Positions 52,894 to 62,378 of a stretch of DNA of 64,000 nucleotides are shown here, in pieces. Position numbers and translations under genes: made by a program. The notes under the pieces were generated by a model. The model made no database searches. It was not told the DNA's origin and saw only the letters and a program-made list of their open reading frames with translations. The stretch's first letter is position 1. Each line of letters begins with the position of its first letter. Source of the stretch: Ophiobolus disseminans. Taxonomy: Eukaryota > Ascomycota > Dothideomycetes > Pleosporales > Phaeosphaeriaceae. Location of the stretch: positions 1,022,467-1,086,466 of the forward strand of contig MU006234.1 in NCBI GenBank assembly GCA_010093685.1. The letters run 5' to 3'.

Positions 52894-53613
52894 TCAATTC
52901 TCATCATCGCTGTCATCGAAAGCCGACGGCAAGTCCTCGCAAGTCATACCCTCCAGCCCCAGCTTCTGCATCGCAGACATACCCCGCTCGGGAATGCTTC
53001 CCAGCGATGACCCAGTGAAAGAGGCGGTGAGCGTTGAAGAAGTGCTAACACGCTTGAGCGGCTGCTTCGGAAACGCGATGGCACCAGACTGATCATCGGC
53101 AAGAGTCATAGACGAAAGGCTACTAGAGCTCCCCGAGGTCTTCTGGCGACGATGAAGATTTGGCCGTACGAATGGCTTACCGCTGTAGACTGGTTGGTCC
53201 GCGCCCAGGAACACCCATTCATCCACTGGAGGGTCGTAGGTCGGTGTCGTGCCGCTTGCCTTGCAAAGGACGGAGGCTTTGAGTTCGCCGAGTGGGCTTG
53301 ACGGCGCCGAGGGTGAGTAATGAGTCCAGCTCGAGAAGCTGATGGCGCGCTGGCTGGGCGACTCGCTCAAGTTCTTGCGACATGGGCGGAGGTAGTTCGA
53401 GTTAGAGGCGAGGGAGTCGGTCGCTGTGTTACGCGTATGCCCAGTGCGCCCTGCGACTTGTGCCAGGAAGATATGTTCAGTGCGAGGCTCGATGGAGATC
53501 GGTCGCGCGGAGAAGTAGTCTTGCGCCGAAATGTCGCTCGGTTGATCCTGCGGTGAGTCTTGCGGCGTTGCGCCCGCGCCTCCAAAGTGCTGTTCGATGT
53601 ACAGTTGATCCAT
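52894..53613 (-). CDS. Hypothetical Ser/Pro-rich protein
   Basis: 239 residues from MDQLYIEQHFGG (53613); a Met nine codons upstream is also possible. It is mostly disordered, with one ordered-looking stretch PPVDEWVFLGADQPVYSGKPFVRPNLHR and an acidic C-terminus (FDDSDDEN). The character (Ser-rich, short conserved-looking core) suits a conserved fungal protein, but I recognise no family. Confidence 0.55.
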   Translation of the reverse strand: MDQLYIEQHFGGAGATPQDSPQDQPSDISAQDYFSARPISIEPRTEHIFLAQVAGRTGHTRNTATDSLASNSNYLRPCRKNLSESPSQRAISFSSWTHYSPSAPSSPLGELKASVLCKASGTTPTYDPPVDEWVFLGADQPVYSGKPFVRPNLHRRQKTSGSSSSLSSMTLADDQSGAIAFPKQPLKRVSTSSTLTASFTGSSLGSIPERGMSAMQKLGLEGMTCEDLPSAFDDSDDEN

Positions 53614-53959
53614 TACCAGCGTTGTGGTGAGTATATGCAAGTGTAGTTTCGAGGGCTCTCAGAACTCTCCTACTCGATCAGCAAAAACCCTCTTGTGAAA
53701 ACGACAGTAGCGGTGGCTGGGAGTTTTATCACCCATTGTTCTCACTCTCACCCTCACCGTCCCATCTTCTTTCACAGCGTCGGCGGAACAATGCCCATGT
53801 TTGGGAACAACGCCACCTGGATCACATCGGCGGCCGGAACAAAGAGGCGGCCCGACACTTGCGTGGGCGGAAGCGTTGTGAGTATGCACGTGGGTTCGTG
53901 TGTTGTTGGTTTGCGGTTGTGTGTTGGTGTCACTTCTTCAGTGTGCGCGCGCACGAGGC

Positions 53960-54256
53960 TGCCGCGCTCGTCGAAGAAGTGCGTACCATTACTCGCTGTG
54001 AACTCCTGTGATGAGTGACCACTAACAACATCTGTAGCAAGAGGAAGGCGCCAGCGGCAATCAAGGAGTCGCATCGGCCGAAGTCCAATGCCCCCCTGGG
54101 CATGTGCGCACCGTTGTCGCTCTCGCCATCTCCGTCATTGGCTCATGGCTCGAGCACGGCGGCACCGTCAGACAGGTGCGGACCATTACTCACTGTGAAC
54201 TCGCTTGAGGATAACCACAAACAACATCTACAGAAAGAGAAAGGCGCCAGCGGCCA
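53960..54256 (+). repeat. Duplicated intron-exon junction module
   Basis: GTGCGTACCATTACTCGCTGTGAACTC (about 53980) and GTGCGGACCATTACTCACTGTGAACTC (about 54175) are followed at the same distance by CATCTGTAG-CAAGAGGAAGGCGCCAGCGGC (54030) and CATCTACAG-AAAGAGAAAGGCGCCAGCGGC (54223). Each copy looks like a donor, an intron of about 55 nt and the start of the next exon, so a whole intron with its flanks was duplicated (offset about 194 bp). Confidence 0.75.
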
Positions 54257-55007
54257 CGACACCGGGCCATCCTCACTCTGCGAAGCATACGGACAAGCAA
54301 CCAGCCGGTGAACACTTCAATCCCATCACCAGCCAAGGCGGTCCTTCGACACAGAGCCTGTTCACGGGGACGCCGTTGGAGCCAGCCTGGATCAACCCAG
54401 TCTGTCAGCACGGCTACGAGACCGAGTTATTGAGGCGCCATCTATCGAAATACTTCCAAGAACACGGCGAGGGGGATGTGCAGTCCCAGGTGATGTGTCC
54501 GGTGCCAGGCTGTGGCAAGGTAAGCATACAGACCCTGACAGATCAAGTACCACTGTTAAGACCTGACTAGTTCGTGGATGCGCTTGAATTTCGTAGGGTC
54601 TGCGGGACATGGAGGGGCACTGACCGAATAATCCTGCAGCCACTGAGTGCTCTGGCAGCAATCCCGGAGTACAAGTACGCCATTTGCATCCCGGAGTGTG
54701 CACACAGATTCAGGATGGATGTCTTAAGGACTATGTCGATCGGACTTTGGCCGACCCGTCTTGGCAAATTCCGAACTTGCCGTGTCCAGCACCGCAGTGT
54801 CACAGGGTAAGCATACATACTTTGACGGACTGAGTGCTACAGCTTACCCTTGGCTAGAAGCTGAACTTGCACTACGGGGAGTGGGACGGTGTCCGGAGAG
54901 ATGTGAGGCATGACGGGGTGGTGTGTCTGGGGATACCGAGTACAGAGCCGGAGCCGTTGTTGGACGCATTGCGGCGCGTGGTGGATAGCATGCACATGGA
55001 TATCTAG
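54030..55007 (+). CDS. Candidate multi-exon gene with Cys/His-rich (RING-like) modules
   Basis: Exon pieces are recognisable though not fully joined. KRKAPAAIKESHRPKS to about 54174 is followed after the duplicated intron by KRKAPAATTPGHPHS through INPVCQHGYETELLRRHL and MCPVPGCGK (to about 54520, donor GTAAGCATAC). A second module, DGCLKDYVDRTLADPSW to CPAPQCHR, ends near 54809 with the same donor GTAAGCATAC. The last exon, LNLHYGEWDGVRRDVRHDGV, ends at 55007. The two C-P-x-P-x-C endings with paired upstream Cys/His suggest duplicated zinc-binding modules. The exon between 54590 and 54700 is unresolved, and the first exon may begin near 53790. It could be a decaying gene. Confidence 0.42.
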
Positions 55008-55771
55008 GATCACTAAGGACTTGAACTTGTGCTGGGTATATGGACTTGGTGAGGGGCACTTTTGTGTGGCTTGGATCTTGTATCGTTAACAATCGGATCG
55101 CGCCTTGCGAGCTTCCTGACGCCGTGATCTTTGTGACGTGACGACGTCAGCTCAGCCTCACACAAGACGTCAAGACCGGTCCGGCGGGTGCGTCGCTCGT
55201 GGCACTGGGCGACGTCGCCAAACTCTAATATAACAACATCCGCTAACTTTATTCCAACAAGACACCTCTCAGTCCACCATGCCATGCCTTTCCCCCATCC
55301 CATTTAAGAAACTTCGAAGGCTTTCTTACTGCTCGAAAGCCCCCTTGTGAAGATTCCGCAATGGTTTCCCCATGCAAAGCTATCAAAGAGCAGATCACGA
55401 AAACTTCAAACACGTCCACAAAGCGCTCGCGACTCTGCATCATGCACATGTGTAAACATCTCATGAGTGCCTTGGAGGAACAACTACAGCGATCATGCAC
55501 GTGGCTGGGCTTCGAATGAGCACCCTTGGCAGAAACTGGAAAGTAGGCCCTTATTTTTGAGGCCTTGCCTTGGCATCAAATTAAATCATATTTTCAAAGC
55601 TTTGATACAACGTTGCAGATACTAAGCGCATTCTTGAACTTGTGTCTTTGGTTGCAGTAATTCCAGGGCTGCGCGGTAGTTGGCGGATGTTGCGATAAAT
55701 TCGTGGCTTGCTGATGTAATCGCTCGGCCGATTCTGAGACTGCCGTTGTTCAGCCGACCCCACTTGGCTTG
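55008..55771. other. Intergenic
   Basis: Between the Cys/His-rich gene and the HNH-like gene. No coding region or repeat that I can support. Confidence 0.5.
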
Positions 55772-57409
55772 ATGACAGCCGACAACTATCAGCGTCACCA
55801 ATGGCAGCATCATCGCCACGCTATCGCTATCGCACTGGGTGTCGCGGACTCGGGCATGGAGGATCAAGGCTCGTCGGCCGGCGCCGCACCTCCAGGCGTC
55901 GATGCGCATGCGCCGGTGCCTGTACCCACGCCTGTACTCGAACCTGCGCTCACGATCGCACCCACACCCTCAATTGCACCCACTGGCCGTCGCGGACTCA
56001 TCGATACCGGCGGCATGGACGCCCAGCGATCGTCGGCCGCCCCTACATCTCTCCACGCGCTCGCACCCGCACTCGCACCCACACCCGCACCCGCACCAGC
56101 TGCAGACACCACAACAGAACACCAGCTAGGCGCTCCTTCGACCCTCTTCGCGCTCCCAAGTAAACCCGCGCGCAAACGTCGCGCCGATGACTCGGCAAGC
56201 TCGTCTCCCAGCAAGCAGTCCCGGGTCTCCATGTCGCGCAAGTCAATCAGCACCAGCTTTGGGACGGGCGTCAGGAACCACCTGGAGCGCGAGTACGGCG
56301 ACCGCTGCTGGCATTGTCGGGCTCCGAAGCTGAACGAAATGGCGCACGTGTTTGCAAAGGCCGACAAGTCGTCCGAGTCGTGCCAGCATCTGGGCTTGGT
56401 GGACATCGACAACGTTTGGACAGGCGGAGAATGCGCTTCCGCTGTGTCCGTCGTGCCACAGCGCCATGGATAGCGACAATGTGCTCTTGCTCATTGTGCC
56501 GCACGATATGCAGTACTTTATCGACAGAGAGCGCGCGTGGCAGCGCATGTTCGCCACGTTTCCGTCTAGGAGGCCTGCTTTGATGGACGACTACCAACAA
56601 CACTGCCTCCGTCGAGATCCGGGTCAGTTCGAGAACTTCAATGGCCCCGCCGGACTTTACGACTGCTACATGGTCGAGGACTTTTCCCTGTATCCGACGA
56701 CGACTCTCCCCAGCAACCCCGCCAACCTCGCCGACTTGTTCGTACGCGCATCTGGAGGGGTGACCCAAAAGCCGGGCTACGGCGCGCCATCAAACAGGTC
56801 AACAGCATCGTGGATGTGCCAGAACATCTCGTCGACGTCAAGGACGTTCTGGGCCAACTGGGGTCATTGCACGACAAGGGCAACCGGCTGTTGAGGAGAC
56901 ACGAGGGCTCTATGCTGCCACAGGCTCAAGCTGACACGGAGGGCCACAGTGATCACGATTCCACATACCGTCCCGACTCCCCATTTTCTCGCCCTCCCGG
57001 CCCCGACTTTCCGAATCGCGGTGCACACGGCGCTCCCTCGAACTCGAATCCCACACACTTTACACGTCGGGACGGACAACAATCTCTCTCTGGCAGCCCC
57101 CACCAGCTACCGTCGACGGAATCGCCCTCGCCGGAGCGCTTGGTGGAGAGAGCCACCCCGCTGAAACGCAAGCGTGTCGAGGACAGTGCGCGCCTACCTA
57201 CGCCGTCGTTGACGACTGAGGGGACGCCGGCAGACACAGGCAGGAAGAAGCGACGCACGCACACGAGTTCGCCGCAGAGTGCCGTGGAGCATGCCCAGCC
57301 TGCGCAGTTGTGGCAGTGGGGAGGCTCCGAGGCTACCACGGCGGAGCGAATCGAATATTACAGGAATGTGTTTGGGGATAGGTTGGAGAGGGACAATACT
57401 GGAGACTGA
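55772..57409 (+). pseudogene. HNH-nuclease-like gene interrupted by two compensating frameshifts
   Basis: Frame 1 (55772 to about 56425) gives an Ala/Pro/Thr low-complexity N-terminus, a basic stretch, then LEREYGDRCWHCRAPKLNEMAHVF and LGLVDIDNVW. Frame 2 (about 56425-56765) continues with AENALPLCPSCHSAMDSDN and about 110 further residues. After about 56765 coding returns to frame 1 (RRAIKQVNSIVDVPEHLVDVK) and runs to 57409 with a disordered Ser/Pro tail ending AERIEYYRNVFGDRLERDN. C-x2-C...H and C-x2-C-H fit a fungal HNH (DUF/HNH_2-type) zinc-bound nuclease fold. Read straight, it stops at 56473. It is either a pseudogene or carries two single-base sequence errors; the second lies in a GGGG run. 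Confidence 0.7.
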
Positions 57410-58741
57410 GGAAGTTTACGGCGCGACAAAACATCCACGACAACCAGCGTATACGGTCATACAACTCCAGCCACACTGCGGCTCCAACCGACGTTACGCA
57501 TTGAGGGATGGAGGGGAGAGCTGATCTTTCTGGATCCATGGGCAATACCGGCTACTGTCCTTCCTTCGGCCTCGATGTCGGGATTCAGCAACGAGCATCC
57601 TGAGCCTATCTCGTGTATGCCTAAAGCCACAAGTTGTGCATGCCACATGGATTGGATCCTGCCCTACCATCGTACATGCCTGGATCCGCACATTGTGCAT
57701 GCCACATGGCCATACTTAGTGATATTTGCTAAGTAGCGCTGGACTACGAAGTATACGTCACTTTGGGCTAATATACTAGAGTCGTGGTGGAGAATTTTGC
57801 GAGCGAGAGCCACGGTACGAGCTCGGGAAGGTGAGCCACAGTTCGACCTCGGGAAGGAAAGTCTTTAAGTGCGCTCACCCCCTCGAATTTAGCGTGGGAT
57901 TCTACACGCACGCACACGCACACGCACACCTGATATACGTACACGTCTTACACATACACATACGCGCAAACACAAACATGGCATCTTTGCAACCAACACA
58001 CATTGAACCTCAAGACGTTGCGAGATGGTTACGACGAGGTATCAAGCCGCCGATCGAGGTCCAAGTTCAAGAGCTACAAGACTATAAAGATTGGGTAAGA
58101 GGTGGAGGACTAGAGAGGTTCGCGGCAGCGCATAACGTCAAACCCGACTTTGTGCATCGCTTCTCTGAGTAACCTAGCAAGCCTTTGCTCCTTCTCGAGT
58201 TTGACGAGGTGCTCCAGACTATCCCTGGCTTGGAGGCCGTCATGACACCGCCTGCATGAGAAAATCAAAGGTGCATGTCAACAGCGGCCAAGTCGCGCGA
58301 GGCCTCCTCCACTGCCACTGCCAATGTAGCCATTGCCGAGGATGCTGGCATCTCCTTCGGAACTCCCCGCGGTAACGCCATCCCATGGGGAGCCTCCATC
58401 CACCTTTAAGTGCTCTCACACTATGATCGGTCGCTCCTTTGAGGTCCACTTTGCTTATCAGCGCTACCAGCTCTAACCTTTGAGCTCTATCTGCGACGGC
58501 GGCTTTTCCGCGACGGCGGCTTCCGCAATCTACTGCGGCTTCCACAACTTACTGTGGCTACTTCACCTCGAGCGCTACTAATACAATCATCACGACTACG
58601 ACTTACGATACACATGCTTACAAGCTTACGACTAACGACTATACCTTTATAAGAACCTCAGATTGAGGGGGTGGACAAGGTGGACATATGGGGATAGATT
58701 CATGCTAGCGATCACTGGCTCTAGCTCTCAGTGAGGGGGTG
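57410..58741. other. Region with short repeats and possible retroelement remnants
   Basis: Contains a 59-bp offset duplication of TTGTGCATGCCACATGG (57634-57650 and 57693-57709). A 64-codon frame at 57978-58172 (MASLQPTHIEPQDVARWLRR...FVHRFSE) has no recognised family. A GAGGGGGTG purine tract occurs twice (about 58665 and 58732). The second tract immediately precedes the candidate LTR start, so the stretch could be the decayed end of a Copia-type element. This is inference. Confidence 0.35.
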
Positions 58742-58900
58742 TGTTGGACAGAGCCGATGGTCCACTGATAGCTTTCACGTGATCGCGCGTAGCTAGTGCC
58801 TTGGCAGCCTCTGAGAGCCTCGTACAGGCTCTCACGCGCCTACCAATACACACATCATCATGCAAAATCTTGTGCTTTCCATCACCTTCCATCAATGTTT
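58732..58900 (+). mobile_element. Candidate LTR start preceded by a polypurine tract
   Basis: GTGAGGGGGTG (58731-58741) is followed directly by TGTTGGACAGAGCC (58742 on), the layout of polypurine tract plus LTR start (TG) in LTR retrotransposons. No matching 5' LTR, primer-binding site or reverse transcriptase is visible in the window. The right border is not defined; sequence related to a GH3 gene starts by about 58905-58945. Confidence 0.35.
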
Positions 58901-58904
58901 CCCT

Positions 58905-59157
58905 TCCGCAAGGCTACAAAGACCACGAAACCGGCGAGTCTGTCGATTTCCCCGTCCGCGTGCTGCGCGGATTTGAGAAGGTGTTTATTGAAACTGGGAA
59001 AGAGAGTGATAGGAAGGGAGTTAGCTTTGATGTTACAAGACGCGATCTGAGTTACTGGAATGTCAAGAGGCAGAATTGGGTGCTGCCAACGAGTGGACAG
59101 GTGGGCATTAGCGTAGGATTTTCGAGTTGGGATTTGCCGCTGGAGGGGACGTGGTAA
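58905..59157 (+). pseudogene. 3' stump of a GH3 beta-glucosidase gene (Fn3-like domain only)
   Basis: The frame ending at TAA 59155-59157 gives VRVLRGFEKVFIETGKE, VSFDVTRRDLSYWNVKRQNWV and VGISVGFSSWDLPLEGTW. This is the C-terminal fibronectin-III-like domain that closes fungal GH3 beta-glucosidases (L-R-G-F-E-K-V, T-R-R-D-L-S-Y-W, S-S-x-D-L-x-L-x-G-T-W). The roughly 700 upstream residues with the catalytic domains are absent. Candidate LTR sequence lies directly upstream, suggesting a breakpoint there. No start codon context is convincing. Confidence 0.85.
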
Positions 59158-59717
59158 ACTGCGATCAAGGTGGTGTTGAGGCGTTCTTGAGTGATTTTAG
59201 ATATCCTTCGTTTTGTGTACATGTTGCGAATTCCATTCAATCATGACAGAGTTCTTCCGCCTGTCAAGCTCGAAAAGCAAACGTGCTGTCAAGTGGCAGT
59301 GTACAAAGTGAAGGGAGGGTCATCGTTCCTGTTTTTGGTACCTACCATGGAGCTCGATTTTGGGATGTTGGCTAATGTGCTATAATTACCTAAGTGGATA
59401 AGTACATAGACGTTTGGTTATATACTCTGCTATACATCAAAAAAGACGAGCTTCTGTATAGAACGCCTTAGTAACCGGAGAAAATGGTCTACGGGTTGAG
59501 GACCTAAAATAAGGAGAGACAGAACGTCAGAAATGAACTGCATTTGATAGAACGGCTCCATGCACAACTAAAAGGAGGAACATGACGTCATTGCGCAGCT
59601 GCCCGGAGTCAACTGCCCCTGGTCCTGTCACCACATCATGACTATCACGCACCTCCGCTATTCTTTAGTAGTTTCATCTCTCACCGTGACTCGAAACTCA
59701 CTGTACATCTTCCGAAA
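59158..59717. promoter_or_regulatory. Upstream region of the HET-like gene
   Basis: AT-rich spacer between the GH3 stump and the next start. It presumably holds the promoter of the HET-like gene. No other feature is seen. Confidence 0.4.
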
Positions 59718-62159
59718 ATGAGTACCTTGGTGTACTCGTTCGACACGCGTTCCCGTGTCGCGGTCATTCTGGATGGAAAGTCAGGGTGTACACACAACGA
59801 GGCTGAAGCACATCATCTACCACTGCCCCGTGTACACATCCAGTGGCCTCAATCAGTAACTATAGGTGGTGGAGAAGATGAGACAGAGAGCGCCCATGAC
59901 ACTGTCATTGGCGAATTAGTAGACACTCTCACAGACAGCGCAGTAAAAGCAGATACGCATTTCGAAATGCTCGATAGCACAGTCGCTAGCCTGTTTTGCC
60001 TGCACTTCAAAACCTCCAACAGATCCAGCGAAGATGTGCAAATCATTATCAATAACGCGATGAATCTACTAGACCAGCTCCCCTCTTTGCCACCTGCGTG
60101 CGATCTGGGATATCCTTTATGGCATGGCCCGGGTTTGCGACGTCTCCAAAGCTACTTCACTCCAGAAGCGAAACGGGGAGTACTCAAGGAGCGACACTTA
60201 TCTTCTCCCTGGGAAGAACTGGAGGTGGTTTCAAAAAGTGCTACAACGGTACTGAAAATGGCCGTGATCATCGTTTCATGCGGAATGGCTCGGTTTGACG
60301 TAGCCGCCACTATGTCAAAATTCGTAGACCTGGTCTCTGAGCTTGTGGATGGAATCGAGGAGCGATCAAAGCTCACTGGGGCTTCTACGACATTACTGGA
60401 ACGTGACATTGTCCAAGCATTTCTGTGGTCGACATGGACACGTTGCTTACAGCTGTTTTTCTGGTTCATCCTTCGACATCACCTTGCCTTTGGTGCAGAC
60501 ATAACATGGAACCGCTTGATTGCACTGAGAGGGATGACGGCACTCATGAACCCCTCGATTCGCGCCACTTTATACGGTTGGGCGAACGTTCGAGTGCCGT
60601 ACATGTGCTCTTGGGCATTCCAGGTTCTCAAATCGGACAGGTGCTCTTTAGCATTGGACTTCCGCCATTTTCATCAACGGTATGCTGAGTTGCACGGGGC
60701 GAAAAGGGCTCGATGCTTGTGGAAATCCAGCGACGCGTGCGATGGCGGCCATCCCTTAGGCTGTGGTCGGTTTCAGGATAAGCGATTGGTTGCAGAGGAA
60801 CAATCGGTCCATGAATGCGCCAATAAAGACTGCAGAAGGATACGCTGGTCAAGAGAAAACTACGTCAATGTAACCGGGGCAGTAGCTGTCGGACTATCAA
60901 CCGCTGGCGAGTTAGTTCAGTATATGGAAGCGACTGAGAAAACAATGGCCATATCTCATGTCTGGAGCCATGGTCACGGCGGTAGACCAGACACTGGAAT
61001 GAACGCATGCCTTCATGAGAGGTTCTCTGGTCTCGCCCGTCAACATGACTGTGACTCATATTGGATTGATACACTGTGCATTCCAAATGAGCATATGCTC
61101 AGAAAGAAAGCCATTGGATGTATCAATCGAATATTCGCACAGAGTAATGTGGTTCTAGTACTGGATAGAGATCTGATGGAAATCGATGTTTGCAATCCCA
61201 CAACTGCACTACTGGAGTCAATCTTGGCCACCTTCCTGGTATGCGACTGGAATGTTCGTGCCTGGACCATGCTGGAGGCTATGAAAGGATGCCATAATTT
61301 ACGCATCCTTTGCAGAGACAACGTAACATTGTCGCTGCGTGACACTCTGACACACGTGCATCAGAGCGGAAGTATTGACCTTGCAATCTTGTCCCTTGCA
61401 ACGCAGCACCTACTCCCCTCCTCTACGGATCCGTTTCGCCGTGCATCCTCCCGAAAAGGCCTGGAGTTCTCCGGGAGCCTTCTTAGCCACCGACATGCTA
61501 CTAGGAAAGGCGACGACATAGTCATCTGGTCTCTGATAAGCGGCATTAACGTCTTCTTCGATGCAACATCTTTTTGGCGCGGCAGAATTGGTCGCAAAAT
61601 CCGAACAGGCTTTCTCATGTCGTCCGCACCACGCCTCGAACATATCACAGGCTTCTCATGGGCGCCAGAAACACCTTACATTCGACGAATAGGTGATGGC
61701 TCAACTGCCGATCTCCTGGGCCCGTTCCTTGTATATGATGCGGAAGAGAGTGAGGAGGCTGAGATCACCTCTCGAGGACTCGATGGGCCGTGGCTAGTAT
61801 ATCATCTGAGATCGGAGGATGCGCCTCGCTACGCACAAGCAGCTAGCACTATGGTTTCGATTACACAGGAAGGCGAAAGAGTAGTGCAACCTTTAGACGG
61901 ACCAGGAATACGTAACAGGTGCTGGGAAAGGGCAGCGAAGCTTTTGTTAGACGGCTCTTATGTCGCTCTTCTGGCACCGCTTCAATGGGGCAAGCAAACT
62001 GCTTACCGTGCGAAAGAAAATAGGGGTGAGGCGCATGGGCCTGTCTTTGCAATGTGCACCTCCAGAGAAAAGACGTACTGGACATGGAGGGGAGTGAGCG
62101 AGTGGCCGGTTACAATCTCCAGGCCTGAGATGGAAGTCGAGGATCTTATCCTTGTATGA
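59718..62159 (+). CDS. Divergent HET-like protein
   Basis: Single exon, 813 residues. The N-terminal half has no recognised domain. A Cys/His cluster lies at about residues 334-378 (CLWKSSDACDGGHPLGCGRF, then CANKDCRRIRWSRENY). The HET-like part follows: TMAISHVWSHGHGG, DSYWIDTLCIPNEHMLRKKAIGCINRIF and VVLVLDRDL, then CDWNVRAWTMLEAM. These parallel the L-S-Y-x-W, W-I-D-A-L-C-I-x-Q and W-x-R-x-W-x-x-Q-E blocks of HET with several substitutions. This architecture (long N-terminus, Cys cluster, divergent HET) is a recognisable ascomycete type. The role is probably non-self recognition, by analogy only. The gene is intact and ends just before the transposon. Confidence 0.82.
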   Translation: MSTLVYSFDTRSRVAVILDGKSGCTHNEAEAHHLPLPRVHIQWPQSVTIGGGEDETESAHDTVIGELVDTLTDSAVKADTHFEMLDSTVASLFCLHFKTSNRSSEDVQIIINNAMNLLDQLPSLPPACDLGYPLWHGPGLRRLQSYFTPEAKRGVLKERHLSSPWEELEVVSKSATTVLKMAVIIVSCGMARFDVAATMSKFVDLVSELVDGIEERSKLTGASTTLLERDIVQAFLWSTWTRCLQLFFWFILRHHLAFGADITWNRLIALRGMTALMNPSIRATLYGWANVRVPYMCSWAFQVLKSDRCSLALDFRHFHQRYAELHGAKRARCLWKSSDACDGGHPLGCGRFQDKRLVAEEQSVHECANKDCRRIRWSRENYVNVTGAVAVGLSTAGELVQYMEATEKTMAISHVWSHGHGGRPDTGMNACLHERFSGLARQHDCDSYWIDTLCIPNEHMLRKKAIGCINRIFAQSNVVLVLDRDLMEIDVCNPTTALLESILATFLVCDWNVRAWTMLEAMKGCHNLRILCRDNVTLSLRDTLTHVHQSGSIDLAILSLATQHLLPSSTDPFRRASSRKGLEFSGSLLSHRHATRKGDDIVIWSLISGINVFFDATSFWRGRIGRKIRTGFLMSSAPRLEHITGFSWAPETPYIRRIGDGSTADLLGPFLVYDAEESEEAEITSRGLDGPWLVYHLRSEDAPRYAQAASTMVSITQEGERVVQPLDGPGIRNRCWERAAKLLLDGSYVALLAPLQWGKQTAYRAKENRGEAHGPVFAMCTSREKTYWTWRGVSEWPVTISRPEMEVEDLILV

Positions 62160-62378
62160 TGAGGTAAGTTGCTGCTGCTGGGTCGATTCCAGCCCCACCA
62201 GCGCTAACCTTGGAATTCAATGAGTGTACCGTGGGGTTCAAGGCAGCGCCCGTCTTGGGGCAATGCCCGTGAACACCAAAACCTGCCCACCAACTTAAGT
62301 GAATTGATTCACCACCACCACATGCTGCAATTACCTGAGAGTGAATGGAATAGTCAAACAAGGCAATGCAATCAATTT
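62160..62378. other. Spacer with transposon 3' end
   Basis: Between the HET-like stop and the inferred ancestral transposase stop. It should contain the transposon's terminal repeat, which I could not delimit. A B-box-like GGGTCGATTCCAGCC lies at 62177-62191 without tRNA partners. Confidence 0.4.

Noticed and set aside
62177..62191. tRNA-like B box (GGGTCGATTCCAGCC) on the plus strand
   Set aside because: No A box, anticodon arm or pairing acceptor stem at the right distance upstream; it also overlaps the end of the HET-like gene region.
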